The notes: generated by a model from the sequence alone, not told the origin. Shown: positions 52,553 through 64,000, numbered from the stretch's first letter. The stretch is DNA of 64,000 bases from Takashimella koratensis (GCA_003116875.1 BCKT01000012.1:186001-250000), one strand, 5' to 3'. A program made the numbers and translations.

Positions 52553-53614
52553 GGCTGGGCGAGACTGATGCGGGAGCGTCCAGAGTGCTCAGTATGTGTA
52601 ACGAGTAGAGGTAGAGGCGTCTGCTGTGCGTGCTGTATGGAGTAGAGGCGGCCCGAGCTGGAAAGAATAGCTTGGCACGGTGACGATGATGGTGATGCCG
52701 GGAGAAGTGGTTGCCGGCCAACCCGTTGGGCGGTCGCGGGTGGACCACGCGGTACGCAGGGGAAGCGGGTTTCAGGACGATGAAGTGAATGAGAGAGCGT
52801 GTTAGGGGCTGGGTAGACGCGGCTGGAAGAGCGCGGTCATGGCACAATGCTGCAGATGGTGGATGGGGGATGGTGGGTGGTGGATGGTGGATGTGAACGA
52901 TGGGATGACGCTGGATGGCTTGGCTGTCTTGCCCTCGTGCACCGTGGATTTTTAATGCGTGCCTGAATCTCTCGCCCTGCCTGGGTCGCCCTTTCCTGAT
53001 CGCCTGGAACTCATAGGACATGTGGCGTGTGGCCACCCTAATCCGAGGGTGTCGACCGTTTTGCTGGAATCAGCCGCCTTCTGTTCACTGCAACATCTTC
53101 GCATCCCAACAGAGAAGCAAGAGCGATCTCTTCTCTTCCCTGTCCTGCTCGTTGAACTCATCAATAGTGACATACAGTAGTTGAGCATTTGCAAAGCATT
53201 CAATCCTAGTCTAACAAACTTGGGGAATCAATTGTCATCTATGAGTTGGGATTGGGGATTTCAATGCAAGCTTGAGGCCGAGCCAGCGCCTAGTGCGATT
53301 TGACCACCAGGATGGATGGCGGATGACGATGTTGTGGATGTGTATTGGGGGTATGAGAATGGAGAAAGACTATGACAGTAAACATGAGAGCGGTAGGAGA
53401 GACAACAAGTTTATGCTAGGATATGCAAACACTGTTCAAAGCTGGTTTGAGCGGCGACAACGTGGACAAATTCAGAGAGCATGTGAGGACGAGCAAGACA
53501 GAGCATGGGATAGAGTATGGAATCCAGCCGAAACAGAGAATGGGATGTTGTTGAAGTGGTTAGGTCAACTGCATGGTCGCAGTCGACGAGATCGTAATCA
53601 TATCGTCATGGTCG
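52553..53614. other. Region between kinase gene and unrecognised gene
   Basis: Kinase leader and promoter plus the 3' UTR of the upstream gene. Contains short TGG/ATGG-type repeats around 52,855-52,900. Nothing else called. Confidence 0.4.
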
Positions 53615-54997
53615 TTATCGCTTCTCTTCATCCGAGTGTGACCGCGATCGGAATCCTAGTCCAATCATCGCTCGAGCTGCCTCGTGCTGCTCGCTCGTTC
53701 TCGTCGCCACGTCCTCGTCCTCATCCCTCGTACGGCCCGCTGAGCCCGCAGGGTGCAGGAGACTGCTGAGCGAGGGCCTCGACGGCGAGAAGTGGATGTA
53801 CGAATCGTCGACGTCTCGTCTCGTCCGGGCAAATGACGAAGGGACTGGCAGGACGTCGTCCATTCTCGGTGGTGTAGGCAAGCGCGGTGCGGATAGGACG
53901 CGATCAGAGGAAGGGATGTGAGATTGGGAGGACGGACTTCGGCTACGGCTGAGTTTGGGAGAGAGGGAAGGTCGAGAGGGGCCAGATTCATGACGCGCAA
54001 CACGGGGTGATGTCGAGGACCCTACGCCCGAGCCCGAGGGGCCGCCCCGTCTGGACCGCCCCTGCCGCTCCCGACTCGCACTTTCAAACCCCCGCTCAGC
54101 CGAGCCCAGAGGGTGTCGCGCAAACAGGTCCGAGTCGTGGTACATTGCCTCCTGCGCTCGAGCTGCCCGTTCCTCCTGTGCCTCCCTCGCAATACTCACG
54201 CCAACCTCGGCAACCCGCTCGAGATTGAGCAGGTATTGACCAACTTGGTCAAGATTCGCTGTCGGGTGGTCGTCGAGGTAAGACTGAGCGGCAGCTGCGT
54301 AGAGTGGAGAGAGCGAAGAGACGAATTTGTAGATGAGCTCTCGTCGATCCGAAGAACTCGCGGCTTCTTGGCGCATTTGCGTCAGAAGTGAAGAAATCGA
54401 CTCCGCCGGCGAGCGCTGAAACGTCGACAAAAAGGTACGAGCAGAAGCGAGTGGAATTTTGGAAGGGCGTAGGGAGAAGGAATAAGGATGTGTGTAAGGT
54501 TGAAGAGGAGGAAAAGAGGGAGAGTCACCCGTCAGCTCAATGTGGCACTGGTGGATGTCCACCAAGCAACCCACCTTGGAATGGAGAGGGCGTTTGGGCA
54601 GGCGGCGGTCGTCTGCCATTTGCTTGCGAGAGGGCCACAGCGGTTTTGTCTTTGGCGTGACACTAGTCGCAGGCCGTTGAGGAAGGAAAGTAGCTGCGTT
54701 GGGCTGGTGGGCGGGACTCGGTGAAAGCGATGCGCGGAAGATGAAAGTGCGGGGAGATTTCTCAAGTGGCGAAGAAGGGGGAGAGGGAGAGGTGTGTGGG
54801 CGGCCGTCCCAGTGTGACGAGCAACTAAACGAGCGCGAGTGGGAAGAGGACAGCGGCGCCGATCGAGGTGGGTGCACAGCCGCACCAGTGATGCCGAACG
54901 CTTTGAACGGAGACGAGTTGAGTTTGAGGCACCGAAAGTGGTCAAGAGAAGATGGAGGAGAAGATGGTGTGTTGGTATAGATTGTCAACGAACCCAT
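53615..54997 (-). CDS. Unrecognised 460-residue protein, single exon
   Basis: I do not recognise this protein. The open frame extends upstream to 55462, but the first true ATG in it is at 54997 ('MGSLTIYTNTPSSPPSSLD'), which I take as the start; the upstream extension is a Pro/Leu-rich frame in a pyrimidine-rich leader. Residues ~1-150 are Ser/Pro-rich. A central helical stretch, about 190-290, is the only part that looks folded ('LLTQMRQEAASSSDRRELIY', 'YLDDHPTANLDQVGQYLLNL', 'EVGVSIAREAQEERAARAQE'). The rest is Ser/Arg/Pro-rich and probably disordered. No signal peptide or membrane helix from this start. The gene has 5 kb of gene-free sequence upstream, like the bHLH gene. Confidence 0.6.
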   Translation of the reverse strand: MGSLTIYTNTPSSPPSSLDHFRCLKLNSSPFKAFGITGAAVHPPRSAPLSSSHSRSFSCSSHWDGRPHTSPSPPSSPLEKSPRTFIFRASLSPSPAHQPNAATFLPQRPATSVTPKTKPLWPSRKQMADDRRLPKRPLHSKVGCLVDIHQCHIELTGDSPSFPPLQPYTHPYSFSLRPSKIPLASARTFLSTFQRSPAESISSLLTQMRQEAASSSDRRELIYKFVSSLSPLYAAAAQSYLDDHPTANLDQVGQYLLNLERVAEVGVSIAREAQEERAARAQEAMYHDSDLFARHPLGSAERGFESASRERQGRSRRGGPSGSGVGSSTSPRVARHESGPSRPSLSPKLSRSRSPSSQSHIPSSDRVLSAPRLPTPPRMDDVLPVPSSFARTRRDVDDSYIHFSPSRPSLSSLLHPAGSAGRTRDEDEDVATRTSEQHEAARAMIGLGFRSRSHSDEEKR

Positions 54998-57123
54998 CGT
55001 CCCTTTGGCGGTGGCGGCAACGAGGGGTTGGGTTGGGGGATGGTGTGGGGGAGGGGGAGGGGAGAAAGAGGGGAAGCTCGACTTGGTATTTGAATGGGCA
55101 AAGTCAAACTCGGCGGGGGTTTTTGGGCAAGGTGACGAGCCAAGCCACAAGGGGGGCCGGAAAAATTCAGAGACAATGGAAAGAACGTCGTCGACTAATC
55201 CAAAGAGGCAAAGAAGACTACGAGAGGGCGGCAGGAGGCTGTGAGGGATGAAGACCGACGAACGGGGAGCAAGGGTAGAGATCGAGAGAGGACCGGCCGA
55301 GGCTCGCAGCAGATGGAAGAATAGGCAAGGGAGCAGGGTCGATAGGGACGACGAGATGGTGCAGTGTGGTGACTCCTCGGCGTTTAGCTGTATCCGCCGG
55401 AGGGCTGCGAGATCGATCAGAGCCGAGTCTGTGTTCGAGATTCGAGGTGACGACAGAGCCAAAAGATGTGAGACACGAGGGAAGGGATCAGGTGGGCGAA
55501 TAGAAAAGGTGTGTCGCTCAAGATGTGGCTTGGACAGAAGAGGGGAGGGAAGAGGGAGGATGAGGAGGACGAAGGAGGAAGGGGCTCGGCCGGCCGGTCG
55601 TATCTAAATTGCAGATGCTTCTTTCCCTGTACCCTTGTGATACACACTAAAATGGGACGGGATCTGCACGGGCCGAACGAGATCGTGGTGCACACGAGGT
55701 ACGTCGCCGGCGCCGGAGCAACGGAGAAACGACGGACCAATGAGCCTGTGAACAGAGGGAAAGGGAAATGTAGAGTTGGGATCGTCGAGGGGTAGAGGAA
55801 TAAGGTGAAGAGGGGGTGGTGGGCAAAGGGGTCCAGCGGCAAAGGTGGGCGAGAGAGAGGGCGAGGCCCGTTGACGATGGCCGGGGCGAGGGACGGAGGG
55901 CGGCGACGGTGTGTTTGGTTCGGCGATCCCTTAAAGTTGGCTCAAATAGTAAACCCAAAGAGAGTGAAATAAAAAAAAGACGCTTTATTGTATTGGAATC
56001 GATTTGACGACCACGACAGTAACGGGTAGCGTGCCAGGCCGGATTGAAAGTGACGTCCTTGTGAATGAGCAAGCGAGTCAACACACTCAATCGCACGTAC
56101 GCGCTCTCCGGCGGCCGTCCTGGAATCCCTTGCTTCCCCCCTGGGTGTCGTGGAACGCCGCAGATCGCCCAGAGAGAATAAAGTGTACGCAGGCCCGGGA
56201 CGACGAAACGAGTGATGACTTGATTATGCGACACAGAAGCCAAGCCGGCCGGGACAAGGGAAGAGGCAGGGAGGAAGGGGAAGAAAGGGTGGGCGGCAAA
56301 CGGAAGCGCGTGCGCAAAAGGGTCGCAGAAACACCTGGCAACACAGAATAGGAAAAGAGTTTGAGATATGTCGGATCTGAATAGGGTTTACGTCCGTCCG
56401 TCTGGTGAATGGCCGGGGCTTGCTCCGAGGCGTTGCGGGTTGGCAATGGAATGAGCCACGCAGCACAGCACGACTGTGTAGTTGGACGGGAGAGGGGGAG
56501 AGAGACAAGGGAAATCACGAATTCAATGTTCGTCAGAGAATGTTGTCACCGGGGGCCTTGGCTAGGTCTTGTCCAATTCTGTCTTTCAACCTTTGGCGGC
56601 AAGTGACCGCTTTTTGGCTTTGAAAAAACAGTCTCCGGGATCGCCCAGATCTTGGTCCGGCGTCTGACGAATAGGATAAATTGGTGTCGTCTCTCTCCGA
56701 CCGAGACGGAGAGTGAGAAGATGAGCCAGGGCTAGGAGCGAGAGGGTTGAGGGGAAGCGGGCGGCGACGGGGAGTGCGTGGTCGTGCGTAAGCTAGATTG
56801 TAAATGACAGCTCGGGGAGAGGTTAAAGAAAGTGGGTAGGAGCCGATTGAATTGAATTGAGAGGAGAGTGCGAGGACGGGGGTAGGGGAGGGAGGAAGGG
56901 GCAAGTGGGAACTGGGAATAATAAGGGGGTAGAAAACCCCGGCAAAGCCAGAAGGGCGAATAATAATAAACAGAAAAGGGAAAATCGAACAGCGGGAAAA
57001 AACAGAGCGCATGCAGCTAAGGGACTAGAATAAGGGCAAAAGAACACGGTAGAGGGTACAAGGAAATACGATTTACTCCGGGTCCCCCTCCTAAAGGGTC
57101 TCACATTGTCGCGCCTTGCCTCG

Positions 57124-57182
57124 CCCCCCCCCCCNNNNNNNNNNNNNNNNNNNNNNNNNNNNNNNNNNNNNNNNNNNNNNNN

Positions 57183-57214
<32 letters not shown>
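57124..57214. repeat. Poly-C tract containing a 48-N assembly gap
   Basis: C11 at 57124..57134, N at 57135..57182, then C32 at 57183..57214. The assembler evidently failed inside a long C homopolymer; the true length and content are unknown. Confidence 0.95.
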
Positions 57215-57215
<1 letters not shown>

Positions 57216-58285
57216 CCCCTCTCCCCTGTGCTGACCGGCGGCTGCCCTCACCCGCGATCCCCGCTGCATCAACTCCGTCGTCGTTGCGTCCCTGGCAAGC
57301 CCACGCTGTCCTCGCGAGTCGTGGCGATCCCTTCCCCTGGATCGGAGAGGGCGCGGTGTCGTGTCTGACCAGGGAATTCAATTCCACCGACAAAGCCATG
57401 CGAGTCTGCGTAGTCTGAGACCCTTTTTTTTTCTGGTAGGGAGTATATCAGGTCGTCCAGTCGGATTGTTTGAACCCATTGCCGCGAGTGTCGGGAACTT
57501 CTCAGCGTGACTGATGCTTAGCTTTTACGTTTGCGCTTGCGCTAAGACTGCGCGCCGTGTGCCGCTCGGCGGGTTCGGGAAGAGAGAGCCAGCGCCAGCG
57601 GGAGCTTGGTAGGTCGGTATGGAGGTTCCGGGGCGTGGCGCAGAAACATCTCTAGCATGCCAGTATGCATGATCCAATGCCTTCCTGACGCAAGCCGTCG
57701 GCCCGCATCAGGCTTGACGTCAAGGCTGGTCGAGGTTTGAGATGCGGTATTTCTTATTGGGTCTTACTGTTGGTCCATTCTGGAATTTCGGGGGCCTTTG
57801 ACTTCAATTCACGACGCCATGTGGGTTGGATACAAACTTGGCAGGGATCAAAGTCTTGATCAAAGTCTTGATTCATCACGCTCGGAAAGCTTGTTGAATG
57901 ATCATCGTGGACTGCGGTGTCCTGAGGTCATGAGAAAGAGTCGCCCTGGTTGGTATAAATCGAAAACTAAAGATGGCCTGTTTCCCCCTCTTCAGGAGGA
58001 TTAAGTCCCGAGCCCTCAGCCGACGCAAACGAAAGGGAGCTTAACGTTGATGCCAGGCCATGAAAGTAGAACCCCGCCGCCATGATCTGCCAGCGATGTC
58101 ATCGTCAAGGGAAATCACATCGAGAAAAGAAAAATGAGGAAACTCAAATCCTGGTTCCTGTGAGCGATGAACAGGTCCACATACCGCAACTGTCTATCAC
58201 CGGGCCCTAAACACCCTTGGACCCAATTCAATCCAATCCATTCATTCCGTGATGACATAGGAGGTCTATGACTAAATCATTGTCA

Positions 58286-58344
58286 GCCCGTCTTTCGGGC
58301 GCCGGTGAAAAACATGAACGCGGAATTGACGGAGCGAAAGCTCC
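58286..58344. other. Two adjacent perfect hairpins, one with GNRA loop
   Basis: GCCCG-TCTTT-CGGGC at 58286..58300 and GGAGC-GAAA-GCTCC at 58331..58344. GAAA is a classic GNRA tetraloop. A GTGATGA (C-box-like) lies at 58249..58255. Suggestive of structured RNA but short; I could not match it to a known RNA gene. Confidence 0.3.
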
Positions 58345-60078
58345 TGGGTCGCTCATTCGTCGGTTCTTCCCTCGCTCAACGTAACGGGCCTCGGCTGATC
58401 GCCTCTAGCGTCCTTACAGACACCAGACACCGATCGATCTTCGGGGATATATAGTACGCTAATCGCGGATACGGACGCGGGAGCTTTTTGTTCCTCCCTC
58501 TCATGGTCACCCGTGTCCACTCGTGTTCCATGGGCTGGTTTTCCATTCCTGGATGGTGGCTTGGTGCCTTCCCGGCGTCTGCCCCTCGGACTTCCGCACT
58601 GGCTTAGTCTCCTCCCCTTCGCTCCCTGTTCTGCGCCATTGTTCTTTCTCTTCGGGGAGTAACAGAAAAAAAAAGGAAAATTTTCCGCGCACATCGGTCC
58701 TTGCCCGAACTGACCAGGAACTTTTTTTCTTCCTATTTAAGCTTGTCCTGGCAAATCCTTAGGTCAGAATCTTGTCCACCCTGCCCCAACTCCGGGACGA
58801 CCCTGGGGCCTAGGAACAGGGAAAATAGAAGCGAGAAAATACTGTACAAATCCCAAGTGAGACCGTGGTCTGGACCGGACCTGTGGAGGTGGGAATCATG
58901 AGCTCACGTCGTTTACTCTCCGGCACAACTGGCACCGGATAACGCCTCTGGAGATAATCCCTCACTCTTCCACTCGCTCTGTGGAATGTGGGAAACAAAC
59001 GCACAATGTGAGGCGTGTATACAGTTGAGCAAGGTCCACACCTTGTTCGAAGGGAGGCGGGCTCGTACATTCCACAGTAACAACTTGTTGGGGTGCCTGC
59101 TGCTCACGTTGCCCGTGTTTATTCCCCTCCGATGGATGTTCGCATCTGTGGGCAGCCCAACAGTAGATATTGAATAGCGGACCGAGCCCAAGGCCCCGGG
59201 CATGCGAGGCCGCTGCGTCGCGGAGACCGCGGCCGTCAGCTCAACGCGGAGTTGACCAAAGCGAGAAGGGCGCAACGATGCCCGAGTTGAGGCGCGTACG
59301 CACTACTTTTATCAAACGCCGGCTATCATCCCTGACGGCCGCTTCCACACGTTCACTCTCTATATCATTCTTGTTCTCGTTTAGGCAGGCAACCGTCGAG
59401 GAGCTGCTTACCTCGGGCATCGGCGGCGAGGACGGGGAGGAGGGCCGTCGGTCGCGGTCACTGGTGCAGGATAGATCTCCACTGGATGAGGGTTGTTTGG
59501 TTCACGGGCATATGTGAACCGGAAACAAGCGGGAAAAGGATCTACATGGACTCGGCTAGAGTTGGATTCGGTGGTTACCGGATGGAACGGATCCACTGAA
59601 CGACGCCACGTCAGATGACTGTCGACGCCCGGACGCCCCAAGCCACATGAGATATAGGAGTAAGCAACAAGATGCAAAGACCACCTGTGATCCGTCTTTG
59701 CCATTTACCATTTGCCATTTGCCAATTGCCCTTCGCACGCTTGTTGTGTTGAAGTTTCCCGGCAGCCTAAGGGATCTGGGGAGATCGACTTGCCGACAGC
59801 CCGTACTCCAACGGAAAGCGGAAATCTCGTTTGGTCGTCAAACAGCAACTGACATTTTTGCATTCCTTCTGAGCTTAGCCCATGCCGTACACTCCAGATA
59901 CAGTAGAATACGGTAAATCAGGTCGAGGTATAACCAAGCGGCGATCTTCCGCCCGCCGGTCATAGCGTCGTACTCTTTTGATCGCCGTCTTCCATTTTCC
60001 ATCTTCCATCTTCCCAATCCCCGATGAAACCCTCCCCTTCCTTTCCTTCCTCTCCTTTCCGCTTCACATTTGTTTGCT

Positions 60079-61791
60079 TCAGTCGTAATCTACCGAAGTG
60101 ACGACATACGAATCCTCTTGCCGCACTCCCATGTTCTTCGGGACGTCGAGGCCTAGCAATCTCCGTTTCCCAATCTCGTGCCTCTCCGCTTGGATCCGAC
60201 GGAGATCCTCGACTTCTGCCCGTGTGAGCTCCTTCGCCTTGGCCGGGCGCTGTACGGTGCGACAGTGAGAGGGGTAAGTAAGGGTCAAAGTGAAACAAAC
60301 GCAGAAGAAGCAAGGGAATCAAGATCCGACGGCAAAGAGGGAGTGTCAGCATCGCTGACTCAGCTGTACCCGGAAGGCAAGAAATCTACTCGCCTTGAGC
60401 ATGGAGGTATGCGCTCGCATGTCAGCCATGGGATCGTACCCGCCTTCATCGAGGGGTAACGTCTCGCCATTACGAATCATGTCCATCTTGAACTCGTACC
60501 GTGCGAGGTCGTAGTACTACCCAGTAATCAGCGACACCTACGACGACACCTGTAGACAGGTTACAATCCTCAGCAGTTGCCTGCGACGCTCACCTTCTCG
60601 TGTGGGAGTGTCGCTATGCCCGGTAAACTACGCGTCAGCATGAGTCTCAGTTCATCACAGAAAAGAACCAGAGGCGGCCTCGACAGCCAGGCTCACGACA
60701 CACATACCGGTGTTGTAATCCTCGACGAATGTGGAGAACTCTTTCCGCATACGGTCTTTCGCCAAGTTCTCCAAGTTGAGCTTACGTTCTTCGACCAACC
60801 ACGCGCGAAACTCCGAGTCCTTCTTCGACATACTGAACAGGGCGAGTCGGCGGGTCAGGAAGGGCCATTGCGTCACGATGCGATCTACGTCAGAGACAGA
60901 GATTTTACTCACTCGACTTCGGAGATGATACCGTATTTACCCCAGACAGAGGTAGATGCCGCTGTCGATGCTGCTTGACGCTTCTTCTCCCTTTTTCGCT
61001 CTTTCCGCCTCCTCCTCTCCTGCCCAGGCCAGCTAGTCAGCATCTCCACATATCACATACAAAACCAATCCCAGTCCCAATCCATTTCCAGCAATGATAT
61101 AAATCAAGGGATAAAATAAACCCCCTCCCAAACTCACCTCCTTGTCCTCCCTGTCCCTGCCCTTCTCCTTCTCTCTACGTCTTCGGCGCTTCCGCTCGTC
61201 ACCACTACTATCACTCGACGCATTGGAATCATCCGTCTCATCTCTCTCGCGATGATCTCGGTGGTACCTGCGTTTACTCCGGCCATGACTGTCTCTGTGC
61301 GAAGACGACCGGCGGGGCGATCTTGACCTTGACCTGGATCGTGATCGTGATTTTGACCTCGATTTTGAGTTTGACCGCGAGCGACGTCGTTCCCTCTCCC
61401 TCTCTCGATGAGACCTATCTCCATCTCGAGTCTTGCCCCCTCGGATTTCTCTCTCCCTCTCTCTATCCCTATTCCTGTCCTGCTCCCTCTCCCTTTCCTT
61501 GTCCCGGTCTTGCCCACGTCCACTATCGCTCTCTCTCCCCTCGTCCCTCCGCTCTCGGCGTTCACGCGACTCCTCTCGCCGACTGCGGTCTCTATCCCTA
61601 TCCCTATCCCTATCCCTATCCCTCCGGTCTTCCCGATCCCGATCGTGCCCGTGACTACGACGAGTCGACTCGGACCCTCCGCGGCGCGCGTCCCGGTCGC
61701 GGTCGCGGTCGCGTGACCGAGATCGAGACCGGGAGCGATATCGCGATGGTGCGGAAGAGCGGTCTTCACCGTGCTCAGCTCGGGAAGACAT
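60079..61791 (-). CDS. RS-rich protein with SCI1-like C-terminal domain
   Basis: Six minus-strand exons: 61138..61791, 60913..61019, 60708..60832, 60594..60613, 60394..60516 and 60079..60249; 399 residues. Residues 1-218 are an Arg/Ser/Asp/Glu-rich domain with long RD, RE and RS runs, as in splicing factors. The conserved C-terminal half reads 'WGKYGIISEVDMSKKDSEFR', 'KEFSTFVEDYNTATLPHEKY', 'YDLARYEFKMDM' and 'GKRRLLGLDVPKNMGVR'. I recall this pattern from eukaryotic proteins related to plant style cell-cycle inhibitor 1 (SCI1); a nuclear, splicing-associated role is likely but unproven. The last intron (60250..60393) appears to use a GC donor (AAG|GCGAGT), since no GT donor keeps the frame. 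One exon is only 20 nt. Confidence 0.68.
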
Positions 61792-62231
61792 GGGCCAGAA
61801 GGAAGGGCCACTGGTGCGTTGATTAAAAGTTGAAGAGTCGAGGGAGAGTGTGTAAGGTTATAGAAAGATGTGACGAAGGAGAGAGCAAATAGATGGTGGG
61901 AATGGTGAAGCGAGGTCAGGAGTCGGCTGTCGGTTATTTTTCACTTCCAGGTCAGTCGCGTGGCTGTGGCGTCAAGGAAGAGAATAGTGACCTTTGGGTC
62001 GAAGGGTTCATGACTCGAGTCGACAACATCTACAACTGCGACGAGAGCAAAGATGTGAACAAGGAATATGGCTATCGCTTGCTCATCTACAACATGTAAC
62101 TGTAAGGTATTTCAAAAAGGACGACAAGGTAGAATGACAAATTTGTTGGGCCGTGTTCACCTAGCCTGGGTTTCACCCAATCTCTGTCTTCTCCTGTAAT
62201 ACCTCTTGACTTTAAAGCCAGACTGACTCGC
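61792..62231. other. Intergenic region
   Basis: Promoter of the RS-rich gene and 3' UTR of the next gene, both on the minus strand. A 68-codon plus-strand frame at 61893..62099 is not supported by anything else. Confidence 0.4.
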
Positions 62232-64000
62232 CTAGTCGTCCTCCATCATCAACCACTCCTTCATGGTCCTCTTCTTCTTCTTCCTCAAGTTGCCCTTTTC
62301 ATCATACTCCTCTTCGTCCTCATCCCCTTCCTCGTCCCCTTCTCCTTGGCCGTCGTCGAAATCGGGCTTCTTCTTCCCCTTGGGCGGAGGCGGAGGGAGC
62401 GCTTTCACAGGTGGTCCGATCTTGGCGTGAAGCGAGACGATACGGTGATTACGCGACATGCCCATGGGCCTGGCAGAAGGGAATTTATTGAGCACCGAGG
62501 CGAGGTCGTTGCGTGCTAATCGGGACAACGTCAGCACGAATACACGAAAACATTGAGGACATGCGATCTGTAACCATGTCATTTAAATGGCCAGTCACCC
62601 ACGAGCTTTCCACTTGATGCCCGCTGCGTTCGGACCAGGTGACGGACGGTGCGAGAAGCCCTCTGCATTGGTGCGGGTGACCGACTCCGTCAAAGCCGAC
62701 GATCGCGAGCTGGGCGCTGCCACGTTCTTTGAGATCGGCGTAGAAACGGCATTGCGTGTCGGCACAGAGGCAACTGCTCCCTGCTCCTCCTGTATAAAGT
62801 TCGATATCAGATGGGTCCAACACCAGGCTCAACATCTGATCATACTGACAGTGTTGGCATCTTCTACCACCTCCTCCTCTTCTTCCTCCACAGCTTCTTC
62901 TCTGACATCTCCTGCGTCCTCGGTGGCTTGGGCAACCTCCTCGACTTCCGGCTCCGCTTCAGGTGAGTCAACACGCGCGCGTTTCGCGGCAGCTCCTTTT
63001 CGACCCGTCAATTTTCGCGAATCTTTTTTCGGCGGTGTCTTGCGCTTCGACGGACGGGATATCTCGGCGGCCGTTTCTTCCGGTACTTCGTCTTGAACCT
63101 CCTCGACCACCTCAACAGCCTCAACCATCTCAACCGTCTCGACCATCTCTGCTTCTTCCTCGAGCATCCCTTCATCGTTGTCATCAGCTTGGTCACCTCC
63201 ACCCTCGTTCTCATCCGCAAATGACACCCGCATTTCTCCGCTCTTCCTAGGTTTCCGACGTTCCGAGTCAGCCTCGCGTCCTCCTTCTTCTCCACGCTGA
63301 TTCCTTCGCGCCTCTTTGTCAACCCGATCGTCTCTCTGCGTCTTGGCCTTTAACACCGGGCCCTTCTCGCTCGCTCGAGATTTCAATTGAGCTTTTTCGA
63401 TCGCCGCTGCTTCGGCTAAACCTTTTGCTTCGGCCTCTCGTGCTTCCCGCTCCTTGCGCTCCTTTCTCAATCGGCGCCGCTCTTCCTTCTCCGCAGCCTC
63501 TTTCGCCATCTTGTCCGCAACGCGCGAACTCACACGCCGCGGGGCGTCGACGTCGGCAGTAGAGGTCGAAGCTGGGGTCGAGTGAAGGGCATCAAAGGAT
63601 TTGGTGCTGAGAAGACTCGAGTTGACGTGAGGTTCAGCGGTAGGAAGGTGGGTGTTGGAGGAGTTGGAGTTTGAAAACGAGCTGAGTTCGTCGATAGGAT
63701 CAGCAGAGTGATCTCTTTCGCGACGGCTATCGGTACTGCTGTTCTTCGCCACAAAAACATCGGACGAGTCGGTTTTGTTGGGATCGGTGCCCGTTCCAGA
63801 GCTGTTGACGCCTTCCATCGGCGTCGTAGATCGAGGAGGAATGACAACTTGAACTCGAGAGGATGATACTCGTGGCTCGTTGTGCACGGGAACGGATCGA
63901 GGGAGGGCGGAAGCATCGGGACTGTCTGGAGAAAGGAGAACACTCAATCGGGCGCCGCCGTTGGGAGGAGCGCGGACGGGAGTGTGTATGTTGGACGGGA
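62232..64000 (-). CDS. Nuclear-looking protein with C-terminal WKAP...LHAKI motif, 5' end outside window
   Basis: Exons 62850..>64000, 62603..62789 and 62232..62515; the first exon is open to the window edge, so the start lies beyond. About 540 residues are visible. The long first part is charged and coiled-coil-like ('MAKEAAEKEERRRLRKERKE'), followed by an acidic Glu/Val stretch and basic clusters ('KKDSRKLTGRKGAAAKRAR') that look like nuclear signals. The third exon joins as 'AAGIKWKAPRNDLASVLNKF', then 'GMSRNHRIVSLHAKIGPPVK' and a Pro-rich, then acidic/basic tail. The W...LSxxxR..pLH layout faintly recalls the RAD51-binding C-terminus of RAD51AP1-type proteins, but this is a weak visual match. 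I give no function. Confidence 0.55.

Larger units (their letters stand above)
54998..60078. other. 5 kb gene-poor region with assembly gap
   Basis: No convincing coding region. The first 2 kb (to the gap) is purine-rich on the plus strand, like the region upstream of the bHLH gene. After the gap the sequence is balanced and includes two small hairpins near 58.3 kb and a TATATAG near 58,447. The upstream gene on the minus strand may use part of it as promoter or leader. Confidence 0.45.

Noticed and set aside
55000..55462. N-terminal extension of the 53.6-55.0 kb gene
   Set aside because: The frame is open but has no ATG before 54997 and sits in pyrimidine-rich leader-like sequence.
59880..59990. 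Possible tRNA-like fold near 59.9 kb
   Set aside because: No A-box/B-box pair and no consistent cloverleaf on either strand.

Overview
The window is fungal nuclear DNA, most likely from a basidiomycete yeast of the class Tremellomycetes. The genes carry many short GT-AG introns (about 35-120 nt) and pyrimidine-rich leaders. The eIF4A, RPL35, UTP15, MSH2, RAD23 and PET100 proteins are of fungal type, and one secreted protein resembles the macrophage-activating glycoprotein known from Cryptococcus. The tribe (a Trichosporonales-like yeast is one possibility) is a guess. All exon models were built by eye from splice consensus, reading-frame continuity and family resemblance.

Layout. 1-12.9 kb is a conserved block: ATG13 (5' end missing), SER33-type phosphoglycerate dehydrogenase, UTP15 (ribosome biogenesis), an RRN11-like Pol I factor and eIF4A. 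13.7-27.4 kb is an accessory island. It starts with three same-strand genes or gene relics (A, B, C) that appear to be diverged tandem copies of one family I do not recognise. Next come a phytanoyl-CoA-dioxygenase-type enzyme, a 12-exon Zn2Cys6 transcription factor and a divergently transcribed MFS sugar transporter. A fourth, more distant relative of the family (D) follows. 27.6-35.5 kb returns to conserved genes: PET100, a 19-exon MSH2 with a MluI cell-cycle box upstream, and a bHLH regulator. 35.5-40.9 kb has no convincing gene and is strongly strand-asymmetric. 40.9-52.6 kb holds RAD23 (13 exons, two of them micro-exons) and RPL35 in divergent orientation, the secreted GPI-type glycoprotein, and a FRAY/OSR1-like STE20 kinase with a long disordered tail. 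53.6-64 kb holds an unrecognised low-complexity gene, a second 5 kb gene-poor stretch containing a 48-N assembly gap inside poly-C, an RS-rich protein of the SCI1-like type, and a 5'-truncated nuclear-looking protein.

How the genes may work together. The regulator, transporter and dioxygenase at 18.0-25.5 kb are arranged like a small catabolic or uptake cluster with a pathway-specific regulator. The surrounding A-D family is the best candidate here for something undescribed. Its members share a motif order, and A and B differ in their best-matching segment mostly at third codon positions, which suggests past selection on the protein. B carries one in-frame stop. Elsewhere the genes are ordinary housekeeping loci whose interest lies in gene structure: a 5-nt last coding exon in SER33, a possible ATG-only first exon in MSH2, 16- and 18-nt exons in RAD23, and a probable GC-AG intron.
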